Positions 40,726 through 50,656 of a DNA stretch of 64,000 nt are shown here, one piece after another. Position 1 is the stretch's first letter. Every line of letters starts with the position of its first letter. This DNA is from Cyanobium usitatum str. Tous (GTDB taxonomy: Bacteria > Cyanobacteriota > Cyanobacteriia > PCC-6307 > Cyanobiaceae). The translations under genes were made by a program, and so were the position numbers. The notes under the pieces are model-generated. The model was not told the DNA's origin. It saw only the letters and a list, made by a program, of their open reading frames with translations, and ran no database searches. The DNA is taken from NCBI RefSeq assembly GCF_003011885.1, contig NZ_PXXO01000010.1, positions 1 through 64,000 on the forward strand. The letters are read 5' to 3'.

Positions 40726-42078
40726 TCAGGCGGCTGCCGGATCTTCGATTTGGGACTCTTCCTCCTCGCCGAGGTGCATGGTCTTAGCCCAAACCAGGCT
40801 CTTGGGAAGCAGGGCCATGCGCAGAGTGGTCCAGGGAATCACCACAAACCAGTGGCTCAAATAGGCAATACCCAGGAGCAGGTTCCAGAGGTTCATGGCT
40901 GGCAGGGCCGGGCCCTCGCTAGGGCGACGACAACCGGCCAAGATCGCCCCTCCAGAAAGCCCAAAGGCAACAAAGGAAAGGGGCCAGATAGTTGGTCGGG
41001 TGCCCGTAATCACGGCTCCGAGCAAATCGGCAATCGCCACCACCGGCAAAAAGTATTGGAGCAGGAAGAAACTGGTTAAATCAAGCTTCTGACTAGCGCT
41101 GAGACGCTCCGAAATCAGGCCGGGCCAGTAATCGAAGAAGCGCTGCAAACCGCCTTCAGCCCAACGCTGACGCTGACGCCAGAGGGCAGCCACACTCAGC
41201 ACCGCCTCTTCCTGTACCGGCGGATCCCAGAGGATGCCAATCGGCTGGCCGTCGAGCAGCAGCCTGAAACTGAGGTCTAGGTCGTCGGTGACCGTGCCCT
41301 CGTTGAAACCACCGCTACTGAGCAGGGCGTCCCGGCGCAGCAGCTGGCCATTGCCGCGCAATTCGGCTACGCCTCCCACAGCTAAGCGACCTTGCTGGAT
41401 CACGGCGTCGAGGGCCATCTCCATGGCTTGGGCCCGGGTCAGCCAATTGGCGGTGGCATTCACCTCAGCTTTGCGCAACTGCACGGCCGACCAGCCACCA
41501 GCTTCCGCGTAGGGAATCAGCCGCTCCAGGGTGTCGCTCTGAAGGTCGGCATCAGCGTCGAGCACGAACATCCAGCGGCCCTGAAGCTGCTGCAGCACCA
41601 GATTTAGAGCGCCCGATTTGCCGCCGCCGGCATCTGGCTCACGCCGCAATACCTGCAGAAAAGGATGACGCTCCTGCAGCTCAGCCAAAACCTGGGGGGT
41701 CCGATCGCTGCTGGCGTCGTCAATTACCCAGAGCCGCATCTGCCCCTGCGGGTAGCTCAACTGAGCAATGCGCTCCACCAGTCGGCCAATAACTGCCTGC
41801 TCATCGCGTGCCGCCACCACCACGTCCACGGCGGGTAGGGGTTCAGCCCCTTGAGAGGCGGAGGCTTGAGCTGGTTCTGAGCTGCCTACCGAACCAAAAA
41901 CCTGGCGCAACACGGTGCGCAGGCTGTAGCCCCCAAGCAGCACGGCCAGGGTGAGAGCCGGGATCAGGCGCAGCGACTCATGGAGCCAATGGGGAGCCAT
42001 TCCCGCCCAGCCGCAGCCGATCAGGAACAGGGCCGACTTGCCGCGACGGTGATCGGTGGTACGGCCACCCACAGCCAT
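40726..42078 (-). CDS. Family 2 glycosyltransferase, monoglucosyldiacylglycerol synthase-like
   Basis: The 450-residue membrane-associated enzyme has two N-terminal hydrophobic stretches. A GT2 domain follows (VDVVVAARDEQAVIGRLVER, WVIDDASSDRTPQVLAEL, MFVLDADADLQSDTLERLIP, TDDLDLSFRLLLDG, RQRQRWAEGG), and then several C-terminal membrane helices. This layout, with DADAD and QRQRW, matches the cyanobacterial MgdA type that makes monoglucosyldiacylglycerol, the precursor of the main thylakoid galactolipid. A role in polysaccharide synthesis cannot be excluded from sequence alone. Convergent with dnaX; the next gene upstream on the same strand is the SpoIID-like lipoprotein. Confidence 0.8.
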   Translation of the reverse strand: MAVGGRTTDHRRGKSALFLIGCGWAGMAPHWLHESLRLIPALTLAVLLGGYSLRTVLRQVFGSVGSSEPAQASASQGAEPLPAVDVVVAARDEQAVIGRLVERIAQLSYPQGQMRLWVIDDASSDRTPQVLAELQERHPFLQVLRREPDAGGGKSGALNLVLQQLQGRWMFVLDADADLQSDTLERLIPYAEAGGWSAVQLRKAEVNATANWLTRAQAMEMALDAVIQQGRLAVGGVAELRGNGQLLRRDALLSSGGFNEGTVTDDLDLSFRLLLDGQPIGILWDPPVQEEAVLSVAALWRQRQRWAEGGLQRFFDYWPGLISERLSASQKLDLTSFFLLQYFLPVVAIADLLGAVITGTRPTIWPLSFVAFGLSGGAILAGCRRPSEGPALPAMNLWNLLLGIAYLSHWFVVIPWTTLRMALLPKSLVWAKTMHLGEEEESQIEDPAAA

Positions 42079-42102
42079 GGCGATCCCGAAAGTGGCCGAA
42101 CT

Positions 42103-43704
42103 CTAGGGGGAACTGGCAGCCGAGCCGGGCTCGGACAGGGGGCTGATGCCTGGCAACGCCCTGAGGGACTGGAGCCTGGTGCCCGGATAGTAGTGATCGA
42201 GGATGCGAGCCAGGCTCCAGCCACGCCGGGCTAAGTCGATAGCTCCTGCTTGAGACAGGCCGGCACCGTGGCCAAACCCTCCCCCCTCGAAAATCCAGCG
42301 ACCCGGGCCGTCCGGCCGCAACACAAAGAGGGTGCTGGGCAACTGCCGCAAGGTGCGGCGAATCGCATCACGGCGCAGCACCACGCTCTGCCGCACTCCG
42401 CTGGCTGCCTGCGCCTGGATTTCCAGCGCCAATACCCGTCCACTGGGGCCCCGCTCCAGCACCGCCAGGCGTGTGGGCAGCAGGCCCAAGGGCAGGGCAG
42501 CGCGGCTCAAGGCCTGCTGAATCTGGGCCGAATCGAGCTGGCGAGACCAGCGGAAGCGGGGGTGGTCGAAGCCATAGGCCCGGGCGGTAGCCGCCAGGGC
42601 CGCTACTAGCCGGGCCGGCTGCAACGGCAAAACCACGGCGGCTGCAACGGCCGGCGGACCATCCACCCGCGGCCTCAGGTAGGGCAGGGCGTCCCCAATC
42701 CACACCTCCTCAAACCCGGCCGCAATCCCCCCATTTGTGGCGTGATACACGCCATGAATCGGCGCACCCTGCCAGCTCAAGACTTGATATTGGGTGGCGG
42801 CAATCGCATGGCGTACAGCTGCTCCGGCCTGGCGGGGGTCTGCGTACACCTGGCATTGGGTATCGGCGCATAGGTGGTAGCCATCCACCACGAATCTCCC
42901 CTGGTTGCGCAGGGCCCAGGTGCGGGCCAGCACCGCCTGGGCAGCCAGGGCCGCCGCGGGGGAGCCTGCCCCAATCTCATGGGGCACAACCCCAAGCAGG
43001 TAGCGCTCTAAGGGCACCTCCTCCACCAATGACCAGCTGCCGTAGGCATCTCCCTGGAGCCGGAACGGACCTGCAAACACCCCCCCCTGCCAGCTCAGCC
43101 CCCCCGGGGCCTCCAAGCGCAAGGGCCCCTCGAGGCGAACCGGGCCATCCGGGCGCCGCAGCTCCAAAACCAGGCGATCGCGCTGCAGCTGCTCCACCAG
43201 CCGCGGCCTAACTCCAGCGGGCGCTGGAGCCTCGGGCGCGGCCCACACTTCCCATTCTGCCGGGTGGGCAATCACGGGGGTGGCACCGGCCAGTCGCCAG
43301 CGGCCAGCAGCCTCCTGGGCGCTCTCGTAGCTAGCAAAGGGCCCCCATACCTGACGGCGCAGCGCCAAGGGCTCGGCCAACGGCAGCCTGCGCCAGTGCA
43401 ACTGCAACCGGGGCGCCTGAAACCGCTGGCCCGTCGCACTCAGCAGGGTGAGGTTTCCAGCCGCGCTGCGTAGCTCCAAGGGAGTAGGCGGACCCAAATG
43501 GGCCGCCAGGGCCACCCAGAGCACCGGCGATGTGGCCGCCACTGCCGGCGGAGGCTGCACGGGCCAATGCAGCGCAGAAGTAGGGCCGGATCCAGGTGAA
43601 ATGGGAGGTGCGGCGGCCCGACATCCCCCCGCGAGCAGCAGCGTGCTGGCCCAAACGGCAAACGGCAACAACGATTGGGCCGAAGAGGACCGGGCTGAAA
43701 ACAT
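42103..43704 (-). CDS. SpoIID/LytB-domain lipoprotein
   Basis: The 533-residue protein has a lipobox-like start ([11 protein letters not shown], Cys near residue 28), so it is probably anchored to a membrane. The SpoIID/LytB core is clear: [43 protein letters not shown] and [19 protein letters not shown]. In Bacillus SpoIID is a lytic transglycosylase acting on peptidoglycan; cyanobacterial members are presumed cell-wall enzymes of unknown use. Convergent orders with rpmI are not unusual. Its start is 77 bases from the divergent rpmI ATG. Confidence 0.9.
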   Translation of the reverse strand: MFSARSSSAQSLLPFAVWASTLLLAGGCRAAAPPISPGSGPTSALHWPVQPPPAVAATSPVLWVALAAHLGPPTPLELRSAAGNLTLLSATGQRFQAPRLQLHWRRLPLAEPLALRRQVWGPFASYESAQEAAGRWRLAGATPVIAHPAEWEVWAAPEAPAPAGVRPRLVEQLQRDRLVLELRRPDGPVRLEGPLRLEAPGGLSWQGGVFAGPFRLQGDAYGSWSLVEEVPLERYLLGVVPHEIGAGSPAAALAAQAVLARTWALRNQGRFVVDGYHLCADTQCQVYADPRQAGAAVRHAIAATQYQVLSWQGAPIHGVYHATNGGIAAGFEEVWIGDALPYLRPRVDGPPAVAAAVVLPLQPARLVAALAATARAYGFDHPRFRWSRQLDSAQIQQALSRAALPLGLLPTRLAVLERGPSGRVLALEIQAQAASGVRQSVVLRRDAIRRTLRQLPSTLFVLRPDGPGRWIFEGGGFGHGAGLSQAGAIDLARRGWSLARILDHYYPGTRLQSLRALPGISPLSEPGSAASSP

Positions 43705-43781
43705 TGCTTAAAAGGAGGAGTCTTGGAGGAAGGCACTGCCACGTCGTACTCTGCTTGTTTGTGCCCGCCGCAACGCGAGAA

Positions 43782-43979
43782 ATGCCGAAGCTCAAGACCC
43801 GCAAAGCAGCCGCCAAGCGGTTCAAGGCCACCAGCACCGGCAAGTTTCTGCGTCGCCGAGCCTTCCTCAACCACCTGCTCGATCACAAGAGCCCGAAGCG
43901 CAAGCGTCATCTGGGCACAATGGCTGTTGTTGATGAGCGCGATGCGGACAACGTGAGAGCGATGCTCCCCTACGCCTGA
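43782..43979 (+). CDS. rpmI: 50S ribosomal protein L35
   Basis: A 65-residue, strongly basic protein, [19 protein letters not shown] then [20 protein letters not shown], typical for L35. It starts at ATG 43782 and precedes rplT by 46 bases, the usual L35-L20 pair. A purine-rich leader (aaaaggaggagtcttggagg) lies about 65-45 bases upstream. In many bacteria infC leads this operon; here infC is elsewhere (5.7 kb), so L20 autoregulation, if present, acts on a shorter unit. Confidence 0.97.
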   Translation: MPKLKTRKAAAKRFKATSTGKFLRRRAFLNHLLDHKSPKRKRHLGTMAVVDERDADNVRAMLPYA

Positions 43980-44025
43980 GAGCGACCTCGGCCAATTTTT
44001 ACTTTTATCTTCCTGATCTACTGCT

Positions 44026-44373
44026 ATGTCACGCGTCAAGAGGGGCAATGTTGCCCGCAAACGCCGTAACAAGATTCTTCGCCTAGCCCGTGGCTTCCGC
44101 GGCGGCAATGGCTCCCTCTTCCGCACCGCCAATCAGCGGGTGATGAAGGCCCTTTGCAATGCCTACCGGGACCGCCGTCGTCGCAAGCGCGACTTCCGCC
44201 GTCTCTGGATCGCCCGAATCAACGCAGCAGCTCGGCTCAATGGCTTGAGCTACAGCCGCTTCATGGGTGGCTTAAAGAAAGCAGACGTGCGCATCAACCG
44301 CAAAATGCTGGCCCAGCTTGCAGTGGTCGACCCCGGCAGCTTCACCACCATCGTGGGCGCCGCTTCAAACTGA
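44026..44373 (+). CDS. rplT: 50S ribosomal protein L20
   Basis: A 115-residue basic protein needed early in 50S assembly. The sequence ([60 protein letters not shown]) is unmistakable. It follows rpmI and is 19 bases ahead of a TPR gene on the same strand. Confidence 0.98.
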   Translation: MSRVKRGNVARKRRNKILRLARGFRGGNGSLFRTANQRVMKALCNAYRDRRRRKRDFRRLWIARINAAARLNGLSYSRFMGGLKKADVRINRKMLAQLAVVDPGSFTTIVGAASN

Positions 44374-44392
44374 GTTCAACCAGTAGGTCTTT

Positions 44393-44935
44393 TTGGACGC
44401 CCTCCTTCCCCAGGCCTACCTAATTGGGCTGATCGTCCTGCTGGGGGTCGCTGCGGTTGTAGTGGCCCGACAAATCTGGCGCGTACGTTCAGATGAAGTC
44501 ACCCTGGCAAAGCTAGAGCGTAGTGAAGGCCCTAAGCCATCAGACGCGGCCACGTTGTACGAGCTTGGCTCTGTGCAATTACGCAAGCGCTTGTATGGCC
44601 AAGCCGCCGAATCACTCAAGCAAGCTCTTAAGAAAGCTGAAGCTGCTAAAGAACCGGCTGAAGCCCAAGCTGTGATTCAAAACGCCCTGGGCTTCGCCTT
44701 GGCCGCTCAAAACAACTACAAAACGGCAATTCGCCATTACCGGCTGGCGTTGGAAGCCAAACCCGCCTATCCAGTAGCACTCAATAATCTTGCCTTCGCC
44801 CTGGAAAAGCAGCTCAAGCTGGAAGAGGCCAAGCAGACCTATGAGCAGGTGATTGAGCTTGACGCCAACAATAAAACCGCCCGCAAACGGTTGAAACTTC
44901 TCGATCGCAAGGCCGGCCTGAATCGGGCGGCCTAA
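44393..44935 (+). CDS. TPR protein with N-terminal anchor, Ycf37-like
   Basis: The 180-residue product has one N-terminal membrane helix (AYLIGLIVLLGVAAVVVARQ) and at least three TPR units: SDAATLYELGSVQLRKRLYG, AEAQAVIQNALGFALAAQNN and YPVALNNLAFALEKQLKLEE. This size and layout fits Ycf37, a photosystem I assembly factor in cyanobacteria and plastids. Direct evidence for that role is not in the sequence. The start codon is TTG at 44393, placed right after rplT; no ATG or GTG lies before the membrane helix. Confidence 0.72.
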   Translation: MDALLPQAYLIGLIVLLGVAAVVVARQIWRVRSDEVTLAKLERSEGPKPSDAATLYELGSVQLRKRLYGQAAESLKQALKKAEAAKEPAEAQAVIQNALGFALAAQNNYKTAIRHYRLALEAKPAYPVALNNLAFALEKQLKLEEAKQTYEQVIELDANNKTARKRLKLLDRKAGLNRAA

Positions 44936-44971
44936 GCGATTATCTATTCAAGATTCACCAAATTACGCGCT

Positions 44972-45577
44972 TCACCAAAGCCCGCGCACTGCAGCACCGC
45001 GGGTTGGTGCAACTACGCGGCTAGCACTTGATAGGGGACGCAGATCCAGGCGGCCGCCACGGCTGGTGAGACGAGGTGCTTGCCAGCCTGACAACTGCAG
45101 GCCCTGCAGACCGGTAAATACCCCTCCCATCTCCAGACCCGCCACCTCGCACTCGCAGAGCATCAGCAGGTCGAGCTGGTCTGATTCGGCGTTGAGGTTG
45201 CCCTGCACGGGAGTGGTAACACCACCCACCGTGAGTTCACCGCGCAGGTCGATCATCTGGCCCATCGGCTTAACCGAGGCAAGCCGCAGCTCAGCACTCA
45301 CAATCTGGGAATTGTCAAAGGATTGATAAGTACCACTCCATACGAGCGGCATCTCCCCGGCCAGCAGCTGGGCCCGGCCAACTGGATCAAAGGTCTCCGC
45401 ACCTCCCAAACCACTAAGCGACTCACCACCGACGCTGGTAGCCAAGGGAGGGGTAAAAGGCACAAAGGCCTCACTGGCCACGGGTGTAGCCGCCTGCGCC
45501 GGGAACAAACCGATTGGCAACAGTGCCAGCGGCACTGCGGCTAACGGCAGGGCAGCACGAAGAACAGCAAAAGACAC
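44972..45577 (-). CDS. Secreted conserved hypothetical protein
   Basis: About 200 residues with a cleavable signal peptide (VLRAALPLAAVPLALLPIGL then FPAQA). The rest has a beta-rich pattern (EMPLVWSGTYQSFDNSQIVS, AELRLASVKPMGQMIDLRGE, LTVGGVTTPVQGNLN) and a Cys pair in LLMLCECEVAG. The start is taken as GTG 45577; a TTG at 45586 is three codons earlier. I do not recognise the family. Its 5' end is divergent from thiG with a 58-base gap. Confidence 0.6.
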   Translation of the reverse strand: MSFAVLRAALPLAAVPLALLPIGLFPAQAATPVASEAFVPFTPPLATSVGGESLSGLGGAETFDPVGRAQLLAGEMPLVWSGTYQSFDNSQIVSAELRLASVKPMGQMIDLRGELTVGGVTTPVQGNLNAESDQLDLLMLCECEVAGLEMGGVFTGLQGLQLSGWQAPRLTSRGGRLDLRPLSSASRVVAPTRGAAVRGLW

Positions 45578-45635
45578 AACAACCAAAACTGACTAATGGG
45601 AGGCTAGGACCGTTGCCGAGATCTGGCCCTGCTCC

Positions 45636-46466
45636 GTGGTCACCACCGCTTCCACCAGCGAACCGCACACCCACCGGGATCCACTTGTGATCGGGGGGCG
45701 CAGCTTCCGCAGCCGCCTGATGACAGGCACCGGCAAATATCCGAGCCTGGCGGCCATGCAGGCCAGCCTGAAGGCCAGCGACTGCGAAATCGTGACCGTT
45801 GCCGTGCGTCGGGTGCAGAGCCAGGCTGCCGGCCATTTAGGCCTGCTGGAGGCCATCGACTGGCAGCGCATATGGATGCTGCCCAACACGGCCGGCTGCG
45901 CCACCGCCGAAGAAGCGATCCGGGTGGCCCGCCTGGGACGGGAGCTGGCAAAGCTGGCAGGCCAGGAGGACAACTGCTTCGTGAAGCTGGAGGTGATTCC
46001 AGACACCCGACATTTGCTACCCGATCCATTCGGCACCCTGGCAGCCGCTGAGCAACTGGTGAAGGAGGGCTTCACGGTGCTGCCATACATAAATGCCGAT
46101 CCACTCCTGGCCAAGCGACTCGAAGAGGCTGGCTGCGCCACCGTGATGCCCCTGGGCTCGCCGATCGGCTCGGGCCAGGGCATCCGCAACGCCGCCAACA
46201 TCGCCCTGATCATCGAAAACGCCAAGGTGCCCGTGGTGGTCGACGCCGGTATCGGCGTGCCCAGCGAGGCCGCCCAGGCCATGGAAATGGGCGCAGACGC
46301 CCTGCTGATCAACAGCGCCATTGCCCTGGCAGGCGACCCCCCGGCGATGGCGCGGGCCATGGCCATGGCCTGCGAGGCCGGCCGCAGCGCCTTCCACGCA
46401 GGTCGGCTACCCATACGCACAAACGCCAATCCCAGTTCGCCCGAGGTTGGCCGGGTAGGGAGCTGA
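45636..46466 (+). CDS. thiG: Thiazole synthase ThiG
   Basis: Builds the thiazole phosphate of thiamine from deoxyxylulose phosphate, dehydroglycine and ThiS thiocarboxylate. The 276-residue TIM barrel has [20 protein letters not shown] and the Schiff-base Lys in [10 protein letters not shown]. Later landmarks are [19 protein letters not shown] and [20 protein letters not shown]. The GTG start at 45636 gives family length. A long frame on the opposite strand over this gene is a shadow. No TPP riboswitch is seen in the short 5' gap. Confidence 0.96.
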   Translation: MVTTASTSEPHTHRDPLVIGGRSFRSRLMTGTGKYPSLAAMQASLKASDCEIVTVAVRRVQSQAAGHLGLLEAIDWQRIWMLPNTAGCATAEEAIRVARLGRELAKLAGQEDNCFVKLEVIPDTRHLLPDPFGTLAAAEQLVKEGFTVLPYINADPLLAKRLEEAGCATVMPLGSPIGSGQGIRNAANIALIIENAKVPVVVDAGIGVPSEAAQAMEMGADALLINSAIALAGDPPAMARAMAMACEAGRSAFHAGRLPIRTNANPSSPEVGRVGS

Positions 46467-46535
46467 AGCCGAACGCCTGTAGTAGCTTGCAAAGCGGAGC
46501 ATCCGCTCGTCCTGCAGGGGTCTGAGGTTTTCGGA

Positions 46536-47741
46536 ATGGGCGTTGCAATGAAGGTCTTCGTTCTCGGTGGCGACGGCTTCTGCGGTTGGCCCTGCGCGGT
46601 GAACCTGGCCGATGCTGGCCACGAGGTGGTTGTCATTGACAACCTCAGCCGGCGCAAGATCGATGTCGACCTGGAGGTTGAGTCGCTGACGCCGATCGCC
46701 ACCATGGGCGACCGCCTTAAGGCCTGGGAACAGGTGGGCGGCAAGCCGATGCGGTTTGTCCATCTGGACATCGCTGGGGAATACGAACGGCTTCTGGAGC
46801 TACTACGCCACGAGCGGCCCGATTCGGTGGTGCATTTCGCCGAGCAGCGCGCAGCTCCCTACTCGATGAAAAGCAGCGCCACCAAGCGCTACACCGTCGA
46901 CAACAACGTCAACGGCACCCACAACCTGCTAGCCGCGATCGTGGAGAGCGGCCTCGACATCCACATCGTGCATTTAGGCACGATGGGGGTGTACGGCTAC
47001 GGCTCCCACCGCGGGGCCACCATCCCCGAGGGCTACCTCAAGGTGGAAGTGCCCCAGCCCGACGGCAGCCGCTTCGAGGAGGAGATCCTGCATCCGGCCA
47101 GCCCGGGCAGCGTTTATCACATGACCAAGACGCTGGACCAGCTGCTCTTCCTCTACTACAACAAAAACGACCAGATCCGTATCACCGACCTGCACCAGGG
47201 GATCGTCTGGGGCACCAACACCGAGGCCACCGAGCGCGACCCACGCCTCACCAACCGCTTCGACTACGACGGCGACTACGGCACCGTGCTCAATCGCTTT
47301 TTGATGCAGGCAGCGATCGGCTATCCGCTCACTGTGCACGGCACTGGCGGCCAGACCCGCGCCTTCATCCACATCCGCGATTCGGTGAAGTGCGTGCAGC
47401 TGGCCCTGGAAAATCCGCCGGCCAGGGGCGAGCGGGTGAAGATCTTCAACCAGATGACCGAAAGCCACCAGGTTGGTGAACTAGCCCGCAAAGTGGCGGC
47501 TCTCACGGACGCCCAGATCAATTACCTGCCCAATCCGCGCAATGAAGCCGTCGAAAACGATCTAATCGTCGACAACCGCTGCTTCATCGAGCTGGGCCTC
47601 AACCCCACCACCCTCGATGACGGCCTGCTGGCTGAAGTGGTGGATGTGGCGCGCCGGTGGGCTGATCGCTGCGACCGCAGTCGCATTCCCTGCCAATCCG
47701 CCTGGACCCAAACCCAGGCTCAGGCCATCCAGACGACCTGA
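46536..47741 (+). CDS. sqdB: UDP-sulfoquinovose synthase
   Basis: Makes UDP-sulfoquinovose from UDP-glucose and sulfite, for the thylakoid sulfolipid SQDG. The 401-residue SDR enzyme begins MKVFVLGGDGFCGWPCAVNL with the NAD loop. It has FAEQRAAPYSMKS and the catalytic Tyr/Lys in SVYHMTKTLDQLLFL, plus QGIVWGTNT. Start codons at 46536 and 46548 are both possible; the second is closer to the family. A small 6-bp hairpin (46493-46507) lies in its leader. sqdX follows after 17 bases. Confidence 0.97.
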   Translation: MGVAMKVFVLGGDGFCGWPCAVNLADAGHEVVVIDNLSRRKIDVDLEVESLTPIATMGDRLKAWEQVGGKPMRFVHLDIAGEYERLLELLRHERPDSVVHFAEQRAAPYSMKSSATKRYTVDNNVNGTHNLLAAIVESGLDIHIVHLGTMGVYGYGSHRGATIPEGYLKVEVPQPDGSRFEEEILHPASPGSVYHMTKTLDQLLFLYYNKNDQIRITDLHQGIVWGTNTEATERDPRLTNRFDYDGDYGTVLNRFLMQAAIGYPLTVHGTGGQTRAFIHIRDSVKCVQLALENPPARGERVKIFNQMTESHQVGELARKVAALTDAQINYLPNPRNEAVENDLIVDNRCFIELGLNPTTLDDGLLAEVVDVARRWADRCDRSRIPCQSAWTQTQAQAIQTT

Positions 47742-47758
47742 GGCGCAACTCCAAACCC

Positions 47759-48895
47759 TTGAAGATCGCCTTTTTCACCGAAACCTTTCTGCCCAAGGTG
47801 GACGGCATCGTCACCAGGCTCACCAAGACGGTGCAGCATCTGGTCGCGGCTGGCGATGAGGTCCTGATCTTCTGTCCGGAAGGCGCCCCCGAGACCTACA
47901 TGGGAGCCCAAGTGGTGGGGGTGCCCGCAATGCCCCTACCCCTCTACCCCGAGCTCAAGCTGGCCCTGCCTCGGCCGGCGGTGGCAGAAGCCCTGGATCG
48001 CTTCAAGCCAGATCTTGTCCACGTTGTCAATCCCGCCGTCCTGGGGCTCGGCGGCATCTGGCTGGCCAAAACCAAGGCCTATCCCCTGGTAGCCAGCTAC
48101 CACACCCATCTGCCCAAATACCTGGAGCACTACGGCATGGGCATGCTCGAGCCACTGCTGTGGGAACTGCTCAAAGCTGCCCACAACCAGGCCCGGCTCA
48201 ACCTCTGCACCTCCACCGCCATGGTGCAAGAGCTAAGTGAGAAAGGAATCCAGCACACCGATTTGTGGCAGCGCGGCGTAGACACTGAGCTTTTTCAGCC
48301 GGCGCTGCGCTCCGATGCCATGCGACAGCGGCTGCTAAACGGCCAGAGCGACACCGGCAAGCTGCTGCTCTACATCGGCCGCCTATCTGCGGAAAAACAG
48401 ATCGAACGGATCCGGCCCGTGCTTGCAACAATGCCCGATGCCCGGCTGGCCCTAGTTGGAGATGGTCCCTACCGCCTGCAACTCGAGAAGATCTTTGCGG
48501 GCACACCTACCCACTTCGTGGGCTACCTAGCCGGGCAAGAGCTGGCGGCGGCCTACGCCAGCGGCGACGCTTTTCTATTCCCCTCCAGCACCGAAACCCT
48601 GGGCCTGGTGCTGCTGGAGGCCATGGCAGCCGGCTGCCCGGTGGTGGGCGCCAACCGCGGTGGCATCCCGGATATCGTCAGCGATGGGGTCAATGGCTGC
48701 CTTTACGAACCAGACCAGGAAGGCAGCCTGGCTGCTGCGGTGGAGCGCCTCCTTGGCGATGCCAGTCAACGGGCCGAGCTGCGCACCAACGCCCGCGAGG
48801 AAGCCGAGCGCTGGGGTTGGTCTGGAGCTACCGAACAACTGCGCGGCTACTACCAGCGCCTGTTGGCCAAGCCCGACCTGCAACTAGTGGCCTGA
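47759..48895 (+). CDS. sqdX: Sulfoquinovosyltransferase SqdX
   Basis: A GT4-type transferase that moves sulfoquinovose from UDP to diacylglycerol, giving SQDG. The 378-residue protein has MKIAFFTETFLPKVDGIVTR at the front (read from a TTG start), YHTHLPKYLEHYGMG, LLLYIGRLSAEKQIERI and the GT4 donor-site motif SSTETLGLVLLEAMAAGCPV. The pairing sqdB-sqdX is itself strong evidence of role. TTG at 47759 is the only start that keeps the Rossmann-fold N-terminus. Confidence 0.95.
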   Translation: MKIAFFTETFLPKVDGIVTRLTKTVQHLVAAGDEVLIFCPEGAPETYMGAQVVGVPAMPLPLYPELKLALPRPAVAEALDRFKPDLVHVVNPAVLGLGGIWLAKTKAYPLVASYHTHLPKYLEHYGMGMLEPLLWELLKAAHNQARLNLCTSTAMVQELSEKGIQHTDLWQRGVDTELFQPALRSDAMRQRLLNGQSDTGKLLLYIGRLSAEKQIERIRPVLATMPDARLALVGDGPYRLQLEKIFAGTPTHFVGYLAGQELAAAYASGDAFLFPSSTETLGLVLLEAMAAGCPVVGANRGGIPDIVSDGVNGCLYEPDQEGSLAAAVERLLGDASQRAELRTNAREEAERWGWSGATEQLRGYYQRLLAKPDLQLVA

Positions 48896-48896
48896 A

Positions 48897-50654
48897 TCAG
48901 GACTGGGGCGCCTGCCCCGGCAGGCTGCCCCGGAACCAAGTGTTCATCAAAGCCTTCACCATCGGAGCTGCCACCGTGCCGCCATAGCCGCCGGAGTTTT
49001 CCCCGAAGGCGATGATCACCAAGGTGGGCTTATCCGCTGGGGCATAGCCGCCAAACCAGGCGTGATCAGGCCGGGGTGGATCTTCGCCAGTGCCGGTTTT
49101 GCCAGCCACCGGAGGCAGGTTGGGATCATTGAGAAGCTTGGCGGTGCCGATGGTCACCACCTGGCGCAGCCCATCCCGCAACACCTGCAGGGTTGCCGGC
49201 TTAAGGCCGATCCAGGTGCGTTTCGTGGGGCGCTCCACCAGGTGGGGCGTCACCAGCCAACCACCGTTGGCCACCGCGGCATAAAGCCGCGCCATCTGGA
49301 TTGGGGTCACCTGTAGGGCCCCCTGGCCAATGGCCGAGGTGATGGTGTCCACGGGTGTCCAGCCCTCACCCAGCACCTCCTGTTTCCAGGCCTGATCACC
49401 CAGCAAGCCCGGGGTCTCCTCCTCCACCAGCTCAATGCCCGTGACCTGGCCATAGCCCATGCGCCGGGCGGCTTTGAACAGCTCATCGGGGCCCACCTTC
49501 AGCCCCACCTGGTAATAGAAAGTGTTGCTGCTCACGGCCAGGGCGAAAGGAAAACCGATGGCCCCATGGGCGCCATGGTCGCCATAGCAAAGGCCCGCAT
49601 AACAGAACGAATTCATCGTCATCACCTTCGAGTCGGCCGTGTAGCGGCCCGACTCCAGGCCCGCCACAGAGGTAACAATCTTGAAGGTGCTGGCCGGTGG
49701 AAAGCCCTGGAAGGCGCGATTCAGCAGGGGAGCATCGGGGGAATTGAGGCTGCTCCACTGGCTGGAACTCGGCGCCGGCGAAAAAACATTGGGGTCAAAG
49801 GTGGGCCGGCTGGCCAGGGCCCGAATTGCTCCGGTTTGGGGGTCGAGCGCCACGATCGCCCCCTTGCGCACCCCGTCGAGGGCGCGCTCTGCAGCCTGCT
49901 GCAGCGCCAGGTCCAGGGTGAGCCGCAGGTCCTGACCAGCCTTAGCAGACTTCTCCCCGATGATGCGCTGCACCTGGCCGGCGGCGTTCACCTCCACCTG
50001 CTGGCCGCCCCACTCGCCGCGCAGGTGCCCCTCAAACTGCTTCTCGACCCCACTGCGGCCCACCCGATCCTGGATCCGGTAGCCCTTGGGCTGGAGCTGG
50101 GTGTATTCCTCTTCCATGATCCCGCTGGTGTAACCGAGCACGTGGGCTGCCAGCCGGCCGTGGGGATAGCTGCGCAGGATGTCCACATCCACCTCGGCGC
50201 CCTGGAGCCCGGCAGCCTGCTCCCGGAAGCGCAGCACCTGCTCAGACTTGAGGCCACTGGCCAGAGCTATCCGAAATCCCTCCGCATTGGCACCACTGCG
50301 TCGACGCGCCTCCAGCTGGGCCGCAGGCAACCCAACCACCGTCGCCAAGCGATCTCGCAGGGCCGGCCACTGGGCGTCACCCACCTCCCGCGGCTGGATG
50401 TAGAGGTTGTAGGTGAGCCGGCTGGTGGCCAGCACCTGGCCATGACGATCCAAAAGGCGACCCCGGATCGGGTTGCGGGGCAGCAGCCGAATTCGGTTTT
50501 CATCGGCCCTGGCGCGGTTCTCAGCGCCGTGCAGCAACTGCAACCAGGCCAAGCGTGCCACCATGGCACCGCTGAACAGCAACACCACAGCCAGCAGCAG
50601 GGCCGACTGACGGCCCATGCCGGTGTGACGGGAGGCAGCTGGACCAAAGGCCAT
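48897..50654 (-). CDS. mrdA: Penicillin-binding protein 2 (elongation transpeptidase)
   Basis: A class B PBP, a D,D-transpeptidase for side-wall peptidoglycan synthesis. The 585-residue protein has one N-terminal membrane helix (SALLLAVVLLFSGAMVARLA), a dimerisation domain starting at NPIRGRLLDRHGQVLA, and the transpeptidase with the three active-site motifs: STFK in FPPASTFKIV (near residue 319), SSN in LAVSSNTFYYQ and KTGT in VAGKTGTGED. The stop is one base from that of the convergent sqdX. A gene for an unknown 127-residue protein lies just upstream on the same strand. Confidence 0.96.
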   Translation of the reverse strand: MAFGPAASRHTGMGRQSALLLAVVLLFSGAMVARLAWLQLLHGAENRARADENRIRLLPRNPIRGRLLDRHGQVLATSRLTYNLYIQPREVGDAQWPALRDRLATVVGLPAAQLEARRRSGANAEGFRIALASGLKSEQVLRFREQAAGLQGAEVDVDILRSYPHGRLAAHVLGYTSGIMEEEYTQLQPKGYRIQDRVGRSGVEKQFEGHLRGEWGGQQVEVNAAGQVQRIIGEKSAKAGQDLRLTLDLALQQAAERALDGVRKGAIVALDPQTGAIRALASRPTFDPNVFSPAPSSSQWSSLNSPDAPLLNRAFQGFPPASTFKIVTSVAGLESGRYTADSKVMTMNSFCYAGLCYGDHGAHGAIGFPFALAVSSNTFYYQVGLKVGPDELFKAARRMGYGQVTGIELVEEETPGLLGDQAWKQEVLGEGWTPVDTITSAIGQGALQVTPIQMARLYAAVANGGWLVTPHLVERPTKRTWIGLKPATLQVLRDGLRQVVTIGTAKLLNDPNLPPVAGKTGTGEDPPRPDHAWFGGYAPADKPTLVIIAFGENSGGYGGTVAAPMVKALMNTWFRGSLPGQAPQS

Positions 50655-50656
50655 GG

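Noticed and set aside
45593-46771. 392-codon open frame on the minus strand
   Set aside because: It is antisense to thiG and the start of sqdB, both certain. Its translation is Ser/Arg/Ala-rich without family pattern. High GC makes long shadow frames common here.
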